Of a DNA stretch of 64,000 nt, positions 51,095 through 60,140 are shown piece by piece. A model generated the notes under the pieces. The model had not been told where the DNA came from. It made no database searches and saw nothing but the letters and a program-made list of their open reading frames with translations. Made by a program: the position numbers and the translations under genes. Within the stretch, counting starts at the first letter, position 1. The number at the start of each line of letters is the position of its first letter. This DNA is from Lyngbya sp. PCC 8106 (GTDB lineage Bacteria > Cyanobacteriota > Cyanobacteriia > Cyanobacteriales > Microcoleaceae): NCBI RefSeq assembly GCF_000169095.1, contig NZ_AAVU01000005.1, positions 62,001 through 126,000 on the forward strand. Direction: 5' to 3'.

Positions 51095-53119
51095 ATGGAG
51101 TTGCAGTCTATTAACTCTGAAGATCAACCTAGAAAATCATCTCCCTCTGGAAAGTTAAAATCGACTAACCCTAACCCGAATTCTGTTGAATCATCGACTC
51201 AAAAATCTTGGACAATAGAAGATAGTGAAAAATTGTATCGCATTTTGGGGTGGGGTGAGCCTTATTTTGCGATTAATTCTGCTGGTCATATTACCGTTTC
51301 TCCCAAAGGAGATCGGGGCGGTTCTCTCGATTTGTTTGAACTGGTAGAATCCCTCAAACGCCGCAATTTGGGCTTGCCTTTATTAATTCGTTTTCCAGAT
51401 ATTCTTGAAGACCGGATTGAACGTTTAAATGCTTGTTTTGCGAAAGCGATCGCCCGTTACAAATATCCGGGAAATTATCGAGGGGTTTATCCCGTAAAAT
51501 GTAATCAAGAACGACATTTAATAGAAGATTTAGTTCGGTTTGGTCAACCCTTTAAATTTGGCTTGGAAGCCGGATCTAAACCGGAATTATTAATTGCCTT
51601 AGCCATGCTACAAACGCCCGGTTCTCTGCTGATTTGTAATGGTTACAAAGACCGGGATTATATCGAGACGGCAATGTTGGCGCAACGGTTAGGGCATACG
51701 CCAATTATTGTTATGGAACAACTCGAAGAAGTTAATATTGCTATTGAAGCGAGTCGTCATTTAGGCATTCAACCGATATTAGGAATTCGAGCAAAACTGA
51801 GTACAAAAGGCATGGGTCGCTGGTGCGGAACAACAGGCGATCGCGCTAAATTTGGCTTAACTATTCCTGAAATGATTCAAGTCGTTGAGGCGTTAAAATT
51901 AGCCGGATTATTAGAGTGTTTACAACTGCTGCATTTTCATATTGGTTCCCAAATTTCTTCGATTAGTGTAATTAAAGATGCAATTCGAGAAGCCAGTCAA
52001 ATTTATGTCGAACTTTCCCATCTAGGGGCAAACATGAAATATCTAGATGTGGGTGGAGGTTTGGGGATTGATTATGATGGATCTAAAACCAATTTTCAGG
52101 CCTCTAAAAACTACAATATGCAAAACTATGCCAATGATATTGTAGCAGAAGTCAAAGAAGCTTGTGAGGAACGAAAAGTATCCGTTCCGACGTTAATTAG
52201 TGAAAGCGGACGGGCAATTGCATCTCATCAATCGGTTTTAGTTTTTGATGTTTTAGGAACCAGTGAAGTTGCGAAAAATGCTCCCCCTTCTATCACAAAA
52301 GAGGATCATTTAATCTTAAGAAATCTGACAGAAACCTATCAAGCGATTAACCCGGATAACTATCAAGAAGCCTATCACGATGCAATTCAATTTAAAGAAG
52401 AAGCAATCAGTTTATTTAACTTTGGATATCTGAGTTTAAGCGATCGCGCTAAAGCTGAACAACTTTTTTGGTCTTGTTGTCATAAAATTCAGAGTATTGT
52501 TCGGGTGGCAGAGTATGTTCCTGAAGATTTGGAAGACCTAGAAAAAATGATGGCCTCCATTTATTATGTGAACTTATCTGTGTTTAAATCAGCGCCCGAT
52601 AGTTGGGCAATTGATCAATTATTTCCCATTATGCCAATTCATCGTTTAGATGAAGAACCGACTCAACGGGGAACATTAGCCGATTTAACTTGTGATAGCG
52701 ATGGTAAAATTAGTCAGTTTATTGATTTGCGAGATGTAAAACCTGTTTTAGAGTTACATCCTTTACGAGAAATTGAAGCAACATCAACCCTAAAAAAATC
52801 AATTGAACCCTATTATTTAGCCCTATTTTTAGGAGGTGCATACCAAGAAATTATGGGGAATTTACACAATTTGTTTGGCGATCCTCATGTGGTTCATATT
52901 AAACTCACACCCCAAGGTTATCAAGTTGAACACGTTGTTAAAGGGGATACAATGACCGAAGTTTTGGGTTATGTTCAGTATGATGCTGAAGATTTAGTTG
53001 AAAATATTCGCCGTCAAGCAGAACTTGCCTTACAACAAAATCAAATCACCATCGAAGAATCTCAACGGTTGCTACAAAATTATGAGAGTAGTTTGGGGCG
53101 ATATACTTATTTGAGTTAA
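51095..53119 (+). CDS. speA: Biosynthetic arginine decarboxylase
   Basis: The enzyme converts arginine to agmatine, the first step of polyamine synthesis in cyanobacteria, using PLP. From the preferred ATG at 51095 (ELQSINSEDQ) it has 674 residues, close to the family. The longer reading from 50879 would overlap ndk and adds 72 residues that look unlike the family. The PLP lysine is in YPVKCNQERHLIE; LLHFHIGSQI, DVGGGLGIDYDGS, LISESGRAI and the C-terminal HVVKGDTMTEVLGYVQYD are characteristic. It is followed by an inverted repeat, then galU. Confidence 0.94.
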   Translation: MELQSINSEDQPRKSSPSGKLKSTNPNPNSVESSTQKSWTIEDSEKLYRILGWGEPYFAINSAGHITVSPKGDRGGSLDLFELVESLKRRNLGLPLLIRFPDILEDRIERLNACFAKAIARYKYPGNYRGVYPVKCNQERHLIEDLVRFGQPFKFGLEAGSKPELLIALAMLQTPGSLLICNGYKDRDYIETAMLAQRLGHTPIIVMEQLEEVNIAIEASRHLGIQPILGIRAKLSTKGMGRWCGTTGDRAKFGLTIPEMIQVVEALKLAGLLECLQLLHFHIGSQISSISVIKDAIREASQIYVELSHLGANMKYLDVGGGLGIDYDGSKTNFQASKNYNMQNYANDIVAEVKEACEERKVSVPTLISESGRAIASHQSVLVFDVLGTSEVAKNAPPSITKEDHLILRNLTETYQAINPDNYQEAYHDAIQFKEEAISLFNFGYLSLSDRAKAEQLFWSCCHKIQSIVRVAEYVPEDLEDLEKMMASIYYVNLSVFKSAPDSWAIDQLFPIMPIHRLDEEPTQRGTLADLTCDSDGKISQFIDLRDVKPVLELHPLREIEATSTLKKSIEPYYLALFLGGAYQEIMGNLHNLFGDPHVVHIKLTPQGYQVEHVVKGDTMTEVLGYVQYDAEDLVENIRRQAELALQQNQITIEESQRLLQNYESSLGRYTYLS

Positions 53120-53138
53120 TCTGAATTGATCAAAAGCT

Positions 53139-53204
53139 GTAGGGTGGGTGACATAAAAGGTTTTACAATTATCACAGTAAATTCTGGGTTGTCACCCATC
53201 CTAC
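53139..53204. repeat. Inverted repeat between speA and galU
   Basis: GTAGGGTGGGTGACA (53139-53153) and TGTCACCCATCCTAC (53190-53204) form a 15-base stem with one mismatch around a 36-base AT-rich loop. The size and sequence suit a small fold-back repeat rather than an ordinary terminator, because no T-run follows. A related GTAGGGCGGGT occurs near 25702. It may act as a 3' end for speA. Confidence 0.6.
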
Positions 53205-53275
53205 ATTTCTTGATTTTCTTCTAATTGTCAAGTTTTTAATTCTACCTACCCGACTTTGGTGAAGATAATGAGATC

Positions 53276-54181
53276 ATGTTTAATTTAGAATCCAATAATA
53301 AACAAGTTAAAAAAGCTGTAATTCCCGCAGCAGGTTTTGGGACTCGGATGTTTCCCGCAACGAAAGGATTAAAGAAAGAGTTTTTTCCGATTATTGACAG
53401 GGACGGACGGGCGAAACCGATAATTTTAGTAATAGTTGAAGAAGCAATTCAAGCGGGTATTGAAGAAGTAGGGATTATTGTACAACCAACGGACAGAGAA
53501 ATTTTTGAAGCTTTTTTTAAACATCCCCCCAAACCGGAATTATGGAACAAACTCTCAGAAGAACGACGAGACTATAGTGATTACTTACAAACAATCGGAG
53601 AAAGAATTACGATTCTAACTCAAACTCAACAAGAAGGATATGGTCATGCGGTATTTTGTGCGGCTGAGTGGGTGAATAATCAACCTTTTTTATTGATGTT
53701 AGGTGATCATGTTTATCGTTCAGATTTAGAGATTAATTGTGCGCGTCAATTATTAGAGATTTACAAACAAGTTCAACAGAGTGTGATTGGGTTGAGAATA
53801 ACACCCGGAGAGATTATTCATCATTATGGTTGTGTTGCGGGAACTTTTCAAGACACAGAACAAATCTTATCTCTGACTCAAATTTATGAAAAACCGAGTT
53901 TAGATTATGCGTCTATTCATCTTCGGGTTGAGGGGTTGAATGAGAATCAATTTCTCTCGATTTTTGGTTTATATGTGTTGGAACCGCAGATTTTTGAGAT
54001 ATTAGCCGCCCAAATTCAAGCCAACAAAAGAGAAAAGGGAGAATTTCAGCTTACCTCTTGTCTGGAAATTTTACGACAACAACAGCCAATAACAGGGTAT
54101 ATTATTAAAGGTCAATGTTTGGATACCGGATTACCGGAAACTTATCGTCAAACCATGATTGAGTTTGGGTCGAGAGTATAA
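53276..54181 (+). CDS. galU: UTP-glucose-1-phosphate uridylyltransferase
   Basis: The enzyme makes UDP-glucose, the donor for surface polysaccharides and glycolipids and the substrate of GalE. It has 301 residues. The nucleotide-binding start KAVIPAAGFGTRMFPATKGLKKE is the GalU signature, with FLLMLGDHVYR, GCVAG, LSIFGLYVLEP and TGLPETYRQTMIEFG in order. A galE gene lies about 10 kb away. It starts 156 bases after speA on the same strand. Confidence 0.92.
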   Translation: MFNLESNNKQVKKAVIPAAGFGTRMFPATKGLKKEFFPIIDRDGRAKPIILVIVEEAIQAGIEEVGIIVQPTDREIFEAFFKHPPKPELWNKLSEERRDYSDYLQTIGERITILTQTQQEGYGHAVFCAAEWVNNQPFLLMLGDHVYRSDLEINCARQLLEIYKQVQQSVIGLRITPGEIIHHYGCVAGTFQDTEQILSLTQIYEKPSLDYASIHLRVEGLNENQFLSIFGLYVLEPQIFEILAAQIQANKREKGEFQLTSCLEILRQQQPITGYIIKGQCLDTGLPETYRQTMIEFGSRV

Positions 54182-54271
54182 CTTTTATTTTTCCAGAATC
54201 AAAAAGAGACTCGGATCGCACTATACCGATCTGATTAAAATCATTTAAGTGTTAACAGGACAAGAATTCTG

Positions 54272-55042
54272 ATGCTGGCTAAACGAATTTTACCGTGTTT
54301 GGATGTCAACGCAGGTCGAGTGGTGAAAGGGGTTAATTTTGTTGATCTCAAAGACGCTGGAGATCCGGTTGAACTCGCGTCTATTTACAATGAAGCGGGC
54401 GCCGATGAGTTGGTGTTTCTCGATATTACCGCCACTCACGAACAGCGAAATATTATTTTAGATGTGGTTTATCGCACCGCCGAACAGGTATTTATACCCC
54501 TCACCGTTGGCGGGGGTATCCAAAACTTAGAAATGATTAAAAATTTGTTAAGAGCGGGGGCCGATAAAATTAGTATGAATTCGGCTGCGGTTCGTGATCC
54601 AGAGTTTGTCAGTCGGGCTAGCGATCGCTTTGGGGCGCAGTGTATTGTTGTAGCGATTGATGCTCGTCGCCGTTGTGATCCAGATAACCCTGGGTGGGAT
54701 GTGTACGTGCGGGGAGGGCGTGAAAACACCGGAATAGATGCGATCGCCTGGGCTGTGGAAGTGGCGCAAAGAGGCGCTGGAGAACTTCTGGTAACGAGTA
54801 TGGATGCAGATGGCACACAAGCGGGATATGATTTAGAATTGACTCGAACGATAGCGGAAAATGTCGAAATTCCGGTGATTGCTTCAGGGGGCGCTGGAAA
54901 TTGTCATCACATCTACGAAGCATTGACAACAGGACGAGCAGAAGCGGCGTTATTGGCTTCCTTACTACATTACGGCCAATTGAGTGTAACAGAAATTAAG
55001 TCTTATTTGACCCAAGAGCAAGTTCTGATCCGAAATTCTTAA
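54272..55042 (+). CDS. hisF: Imidazole glycerol phosphate synthase subunit HisF
   Basis: The cyclase subunit of the HisH-HisF enzyme makes imidazole glycerol phosphate and AICAR in histidine synthesis. It has 256 residues. The (beta/alpha)8 barrel starts LAKRILPCLDVNAGRVVKG with the catalytic Asp in CLDV, and the second catalytic Asp is in TSMDADGTQAGYD; VGGGIQ and ASGGAGN are the two phosphate-binding loops. It is 90 bases after galU on the same strand; hisH is not in this window. Confidence 0.98.
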   Translation: MLAKRILPCLDVNAGRVVKGVNFVDLKDAGDPVELASIYNEAGADELVFLDITATHEQRNIILDVVYRTAEQVFIPLTVGGGIQNLEMIKNLLRAGADKISMNSAAVRDPEFVSRASDRFGAQCIVVAIDARRRCDPDNPGWDVYVRGGRENTGIDAIAWAVEVAQRGAGELLVTSMDADGTQAGYDLELTRTIAENVEIPVIASGGAGNCHHIYEALTTGRAEAALLASLLHYGQLSVTEIKSYLTQEQVLIRNS

Positions 55043-55157
55043 ATTCCGCTAAATAGCGATTCATTGTGATTGTCGGGGGTATTGCTGATTATACAGGTTA
55101 ATAAGATTAATATTTATCTCCAAATAGTTACAAAACTCCTGTTAGAATAGAGGAAAT

Positions 55158-55172
55158 GTTACGAAACGTAAC
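55158..55172. promoter_or_regulatory. Palindrome just before the small membrane protein start
   Basis: GTTACG (55158-55163), AAA, CGTAAC (55167-55172), a perfect inverted repeat, ends two bases before the ATG at 55175 and overlaps the place of the ribosome-binding site. It could be an operator, or a hairpin in the mRNA that limits translation. The upstream GAGG at 55150-55153 would be left outside the hairpin. Confidence 0.4.
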
Positions 55173-55174
55173 TT

Positions 55175-55393
55175 ATGCTGATTCCTATTCTAATAATTGA
55201 CGTTGCTTTGGTCGCTTGGTCTGTGCATCTGATGCAACAAGCTGCTCGTTATCGCGAATTCTCCTTTGTCTTGGCAGGTATCTTGGTTGCTATTTCGGCA
55301 GCCGCGATGATACTGGTTTACTTTTTAATGGGATCTTGCGTGGAACACCTTTTTCAAATTTCTAATCACTCCTATTCTTACTCCTCTTTTTAG
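55175..55393 (+). CDS. Small membrane protein, 72 aa
   Basis: This hypothetical protein has two membrane helices: LIPILIIDVALVAWSVHLMQ at the start and FVLAGILVAISAAAMILVYF at about 31-50, with a short polar loop AARYREF between them. The C-tail has a Cys (MGSCVEHLF) and a Ser/Tyr-rich end. Similar small two-helix proteins are frequent in cyanobacteria without known function. It follows hisF by about 130 bases. The palindrome at its start may control it. Confidence 0.65.
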   Translation: MLIPILIIDVALVAWSVHLMQQAARYREFSFVLAGILVAISAAAMILVYFLMGSCVEHLFQISNHSYSYSSF

Positions 55394-55520
55394 GAGAGGA
55401 TGGTCATTCTAGGTTATCTGAGTGGGGGTTAAACCAGTCTTGTATTTTCTAAAGCTGAGTAAGTTGGGCGAGATGATTGACAAATTGATCTCAACTGAGC
55501 TATAGTAATAAACTGTGCAA

Positions 55521-55593
55521 GGGGCTATAGCTCAGTTGGTAGAGTGCCTCAATGGCATTGAGGAAGTCAGCGGTTCGAACCCGCTTAGCTCCA
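55521..55593 (+). tRNA. tRNA-Ala (GGC anticodon)
   Basis: Acceptor GGGGCTA pairs with TAGCTCC, discriminator A. The D-arm is GCTCAGTTGGTAGAGT (last pair G-T), the anticodon stem CCTCA/TGAGG encloses ATGGCAT with anticodon GGC, and the T-arm is GCGGTTCGAACCCGC. It has 73 bases, no encoded CCA. It reads GCC and GCU codons. Confidence 0.96.
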
Positions 55594-55629
55594 TTACCTT
55601 GCGTCTCTTAACGAACGTTGTGGCGATCG

Positions 55630-57282
55630 CTATTTCAAACGGCCTGAACGTAAAATACTGACGATCAGCCATAACCCAAAGAAACTCGCCACCCCAAACA
55701 AAGCGTTTGTCAAGATCGTCACTTGAGGAGTTTGTGCGCCTGTGGTGACAATGGCGGCTCCAATAATGAGAGCAGCAACGACAATACTAAACGAAAGTCG
55801 ATTAGCCGAATCATCTAAACTGCGACGTAGAGGGTCTAACTCAGTCAGAGTTAAATTCCATTTCAGCGTTTCAGACGTGACTCGATCTAATAACTGTTCA
55901 ACTTGACGGGGAGACTGCAAAGATAAACTTTTCATATCTAAGGCAGTTCTTAATACAGTTTCTAAAGGATTATCTCCCAACAATTGACGTTGAAATAAAT
56001 CTGTCATTAACGGTTTAATTTCTTCCAACAAATTCAACTGTGGATCAAAAGTTCGAGCGACCCCTTCTAAATTGGCTAAAGTTTTAGAATATAATCCTAA
56101 ATTACTGGGAAGTTTGATTTTATTATTACGAGCGAGTGCTAAAATCTCATAAAACACTTCCGAAAACTTAATTTCAGACAGGCTCAAATTATAGTATTTC
56201 CGTAGCATTTTAGCATACTCATTTTCCACCTTTGCCAAGCTGGGAGGACGAGCCGACTCAGCAATTCTGAGAGTCAATTGAGTGCAACGTTGAGCATCGA
56301 GATCGACAATAGCAAGCAGCAATTCTGTCAAAGTTTGTTGACTACGGGGGTCAAGACGACCGACCATTCCACAGTCAAGTAAAGCGACTCGACCATCATC
56401 AAGATAAAACAGATTACCCGGATGAGGGTCAGCATGAAAGAAGCCATCAATATAAAATTGTTTAAAGAATACTCGACACACTAAAGTGCTAATTGCTTGA
56501 CGTTCGGCTTGTACATCTCCGTGATAATTTTTACCTTCTATTTGTGCCGTTAAAATCGGTTTGCCAACCAGCCATTCTAAGACTAATAACTTGGGTGTTG
56601 TCCTCTCCCAATAGACTTTGGGAACCATAATTTTTTCAGGGTCAAACCACCGACTGTCAGCCAAATTTTTTCGTAATATTTCTGTATGTTGAGCTTCTTT
56701 GGTAAAATCCAATTCGGCTCTCAGCGCATTCCCAAATTCATCAGCCAAAGCTGAAATATCATAATCTTCGCCAAAGTCCGTTAACGCGACTAATTCTCCT
56801 AAGCCTTTGAGAATGCCAATATCTTTTTCAATGATTCTATCAATACCCGGACGCTGAACTTTTAGAGCCACTTCTTGACCACTGTAGAGAGTCGCACGAT
56901 AGGTTTGAGCAATAGAACCTGCGGCGACAGCTTGGGTGTTAATTTCAGCAAATACATCCTCTACAGGTTGTTGTAACTCTTGGCGCAGTAAGGTTTCCAT
57001 CTGTGACCACGGTACTGGCGGAACTTGCGCTTGCAGGCTGGATAACGTTTCAATGTAGTCGGCGGGTAAAATATCGGGGCGAGTGCTGAGTAACTGTCCT
57101 AGCTTGACGTAGACCGGGCCTAACTCGATTAAAATATTGCGAAGTACCTCAGGGGTTGGTAAGTTAGGTTTATCAGTTTTGCCTCCAGTCAGGAGACCTC
57201 GCATATAATCCCAACCGTTGCGGAACACAACTTCAGCAATTTGAGCTCGGCGAGAACTGGTTTGAGTTAGATTAGAGATCAC
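55630..57282 (-). CDS. ABC1/AarF/UbiB family atypical kinase
   Basis: This 550-residue protein-kinase-like protein of the UbiB (ABC1K) family supports quinone synthesis or prenyl-lipid handling. The family-defining KxGQ motif is K60-Q63 in VYVKLGQLLSTRPD, with LSSLQAQVPP following. The lysine of the P-loop region is in VALKVQRPG, catalytic-loop HADPHPGNLFYL and metal-binding DCGMVGRL. The C-terminus has a hydrophobic hairpin (SIVVAALIIGAAIVTTG; LFGVASFFGLWLIVSILR), so it is membrane-attached. Cyanobacteria have several; this one is probably in the thylakoid or plasma membrane. Confidence 0.95.
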   Translation of the reverse strand: MISNLTQTSSRRAQIAEVVFRNGWDYMRGLLTGGKTDKPNLPTPEVLRNILIELGPVYVKLGQLLSTRPDILPADYIETLSSLQAQVPPVPWSQMETLLRQELQQPVEDVFAEINTQAVAAGSIAQTYRATLYSGQEVALKVQRPGIDRIIEKDIGILKGLGELVALTDFGEDYDISALADEFGNALRAELDFTKEAQHTEILRKNLADSRWFDPEKIMVPKVYWERTTPKLLVLEWLVGKPILTAQIEGKNYHGDVQAERQAISTLVCRVFFKQFYIDGFFHADPHPGNLFYLDDGRVALLDCGMVGRLDPRSQQTLTELLLAIVDLDAQRCTQLTLRIAESARPPSLAKVENEYAKMLRKYYNLSLSEIKFSEVFYEILALARNNKIKLPSNLGLYSKTLANLEGVARTFDPQLNLLEEIKPLMTDLFQRQLLGDNPLETVLRTALDMKSLSLQSPRQVEQLLDRVTSETLKWNLTLTELDPLRRSLDDSANRLSFSIVVAALIIGAAIVTTGAQTPQVTILTNALFGVASFFGLWLIVSILRSGRLK

Positions 57283-57447
57283 GATACCTTTCCAATAGAT
57301 GGGGTCTATATCTTCTGTATTGTAATCGTTTGTAAAAAAGATAGACAGAGCTGATTTTTTGTGTTAACCCGTACACAGGGTATCCTCTCGCAGAGACTTC
57401 ATATTCAACATCCCTAACTCAGTCATTTTAGAACTCAACGAACTTAC

Positions 57448-58644
57448 ATGAACTGGCGATATCTCATTCCCTTTTTTGACCCCACAGTAGAACATTGGTC
57501 GATGGAAGCCCGCCTCTTGCGCTGGTTAACTTTTTTGTGGCTGAGTGTAGGGTTAGTTGTGGTTTTTTCTGCATCCTATCCCATCGCCAATATTGAACAT
57601 GAAGATGGACTGTATTATTTCAAAAGACAGGTTCTTTGGATGTTCGTCGGCATGGTGGGATTTAATATTATTGTTAGAACTCCTATTCCTTCGATTTTAA
57701 GAAGCGCACGAATTGGTCTTTTTTCCATTTTAGGGTTACTGGTTTTGACGCTGGTTCCAGGTTTAGGAACAACAATTAATGGAGCAACTCGTTGGATTTC
57801 TCTTGGCCCGTTGCTGCTACAACCGTCTGAGTTGATGAAGCCTTTTTTAGTTCTACAAAGTGCTTGCTTTTTTTCTCAATGGAATCGTCTAGTTTGGAAA
57901 ACGCGACTGATTTGGTTAGGTATTTTTTCACTGATTTTGTTAACAATTTTGATTCAACCGAACCTCAGTACAACCGCTTTGTGTGGAATGACGCTGTGGT
58001 TAATTGCGTTAGCAGCAGGATTACCTTTACTTTATTTAGGCGGAACTGCTTTTGGCGGGATACTGTTAGCAACAATTAGTATTAGTTTAAATGAGTATCA
58101 AAAACTTCGGGTTTTGTCTTTTATGAATCCTTGGGCTGACCCGATGAATGATGGCTATCAATTGATTCAAAGTTTGTTAGCAGTGGGTTCGGGCGGTGTT
58201 TGGGGGACAGGATTAGGATTGTCTCAACAAAAGCTGTTTTATTTACCGATTCAATATAGTGATTTTATCTTTGCCGTTTATGCTGAGGAATTTGGTTTGA
58301 TTGGCGGTATTTTATTACTTTTGTTGCTTGGAACTTATGCTACAATCTCATTGAGAGTGGCTTTAAATGCTGATCGAATTGAACATCAATTAGTCGCCAT
58401 TGGGGTGATGGTGGTGATGGTTGGTCAGTCAATTTTAAATATTGGTGTAGCGACGGGGACATTACCCACGACAGGTTTACCTTTACCGCTATTTAGTTAT
58501 GGGGGAAGTTCAATGATTGCGAGTCTAGCTTTGGCTGCATTATTGATTCGAGTTGCCCGAGAAAGTAATACAGCAGAAGTTGTTTCGCTTGAAAAACCTC
58601 GTTTAGAAACTCGACGAAGAAAATCACTTTCTCAAAACAATTAA
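57448..58644 (+). CDS. ftsW: Cell-division lipid II polymerase FtsW
   Basis: This SEDS-family glycosyltransferase polymerises septal peptidoglycan with a partner class B PBP. It has 398 residues and about ten membrane helices. VVFSASYP near residue 38, GATRWISLGPLLLQPSELMKP (the conserved W-x-x-P-S-E region with the catalytic acidic residue further on), and the end PLPLFSYGGSSMI are characteristic. The sequence fits FtsW better than RodA because of the N-terminal VEHWSMEARLLRW segment seen in cyanobacterial FtsW; RodA is the alternative. It is plus-strand, face to face with the P450 gene. Confidence 0.9.
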   Translation: MNWRYLIPFFDPTVEHWSMEARLLRWLTFLWLSVGLVVVFSASYPIANIEHEDGLYYFKRQVLWMFVGMVGFNIIVRTPIPSILRSARIGLFSILGLLVLTLVPGLGTTINGATRWISLGPLLLQPSELMKPFLVLQSACFFSQWNRLVWKTRLIWLGIFSLILLTILIQPNLSTTALCGMTLWLIALAAGLPLLYLGGTAFGGILLATISISLNEYQKLRVLSFMNPWADPMNDGYQLIQSLLAVGSGGVWGTGLGLSQQKLFYLPIQYSDFIFAVYAEEFGLIGGILLLLLLGTYATISLRVALNADRIEHQLVAIGVMVVMVGQSILNIGVATGTLPTTGLPLPLFSYGGSSMIASLALAALLIRVARESNTAEVVSLEKPRLETRRRKSLSQNN

Positions 58645-58672
58645 TCTGAAATCAAAAAAATAACCTTATAAA

Positions 58673-58705
58673 AGGCAGAATTCAGAATTTATGTTCTCTC
58701 TGCCT
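58673..58705. terminator. Stem-loop between ftsW and the P450 gene
   Basis: AGGCAGA (58673-58679) and TCTGCCT (58699-58705), perfect 7-base arms, lie between the two convergent genes. It may act as a shared terminator, though neither side has a strong T-run. Confidence 0.45.
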
Positions 58706-58733
58706 ATAACTCTATTCATTATCTAAGATGAAG

Positions 58734-60068
58734 TTAATGTACCTCACTTAATCGTTTAAAATTCACTAAAAGTTCATCTTTGGGATGAGGAGTCGGTGAA
58801 ACAGTCATCTCTAAATTTTGGTTGGGAAGCAATTCCCACTCATATTCTCGTAATAACATTGTCGCTAATACTTTCATCTCCAATTTAGCAAATTCTTTCC
58901 CCAAGCATTCTCGCATTCCGCCCCCAAACGGAATATAACCATAGGGTTTTTCCTCCGTTCTTTCGGGAGAAAATCGATCTGGATCAAATTTTTCGGGTTG
59001 ATTATAAATGCTATTATCTTGATGGGTTTTTCCGATTTGATAGAGAACAGTCCAACCCTTCGGAAATGTATAACCGTTAAACTCGCAAGTTTCGATAACT
59101 TCTCGAAATGCACCCCCCACAGGTGGAATAAACCGCAACACTTCTTTTAAAACTTGATCTAAATAGGACATCAATTTCAACTGTTCAAAGCTGAGAGGTT
59201 CTGTGAGTTGAATTTGTTGTTGTTCTAATCTTGCTTTTGCTAAAACATCGGGATGTTGGGCGAGAAGAAAACAAAAAGCAGTAACGCTAGAAGTTAGGGT
59301 TTCGTGTCCCGCAAATAACAACGTTAAAATTTGGTCTTTGAGTTCTTCAACACTCAGACTATTTCCGTCTTCATCTTTGGCTTGCAATAATAAACCTAAC
59401 GCATCTTCACCCGGTTCGGCTTGTTGTTGACGTTGACGAATAATTGTTTCAATTTGATTCAACAATTTTTTGCGACAATTTAACGCTTTATTAAACTTCG
59501 TTCCCGGTAAACGCAAGGGAAGCGTAAATAATCCTTGACACCAGGTTTCAAACCATTCGCCCATTTCCGTTTCAGAAGCCTTTTCATCACCAACAAATAG
59601 CTTACAGGCGACATCAAAGGTATATTTTCTTAACTCTGGATACCAAGCAAACGTTTTCTGCTGTTCCCATTTTTGCAAGTAGCGACGAGTCATTATTTCC
59701 ATTGTAGGAACGTACCCCGCCAACACCCTCGGTTGAAAGGCTTGGGCTAATAATTTGCGGCGAGATTTATGAATATCTCCGGTTTGAATGGTTAAAGATG
59801 CTGGCCCTAAAAGGGCTGTTGTACTCGGTGGCCAACTATTTTCAAAGTATTTCTTTTCATTCGTAAATATAAACTGATTGGCTTCAGTTCCAATCATCAT
59901 AATTGTGGGGTTACCAAAGATATTTGTTTTGAAGACTGACCCATATTTTTGATGTCGTTTTGTCGCAAAATCTCGATCTCTTAGAAAACTAAGGGTTTCG
60001 CCAATTAACGGTAAACCGAGACTTCCGGGGGGAGTTGGATAAGATTGTTTTTTTTCTGAAGTTGTCAT
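58734..60068 (-). CDS. Cytochrome P450 of the CYP120 type
   Basis: This heme monooxygenase has 444 residues. The heme ligand is C388 in FGGGMRECLGKEFAKLEMK, the I-helix has LFAGHETLTS (acid-alcohol pair replaced by the usual GHET), and EVLR in KEVLRFIPPVGG is the ExxR motif. The N-terminus PPGSLGLPLIGETLSFLRDR without a membrane anchor is typical of cyanobacterial CYP120, known from Synechocystis as a retinoid hydroxylase. An electron donor is not encoded nearby. Substrate assignment to retinoids or carotenoid fragments is inference. Confidence 0.92.
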   Translation of the reverse strand: MTTSEKKQSYPTPPGSLGLPLIGETLSFLRDRDFATKRHQKYGSVFKTNIFGNPTIMMIGTEANQFIFTNEKKYFENSWPPSTTALLGPASLTIQTGDIHKSRRKLLAQAFQPRVLAGYVPTMEIMTRRYLQKWEQQKTFAWYPELRKYTFDVACKLFVGDEKASETEMGEWFETWCQGLFTLPLRLPGTKFNKALNCRKKLLNQIETIIRQRQQQAEPGEDALGLLLQAKDEDGNSLSVEELKDQILTLLFAGHETLTSSVTAFCFLLAQHPDVLAKARLEQQQIQLTEPLSFEQLKLMSYLDQVLKEVLRFIPPVGGAFREVIETCEFNGYTFPKGWTVLYQIGKTHQDNSIYNQPEKFDPDRFSPERTEEKPYGYIPFGGGMRECLGKEFAKLEMKVLATMLLREYEWELLPNQNLEMTVSPTPHPKDELLVNFKRLSEVH

Positions 60069-60140
60069 GGGGTTGAGTTTGAAGTTCTACTGTGAGTTAG
60101 TTTAACAAGTTTTTAAATAGTCTGTTTGAGTTTCATCTAA

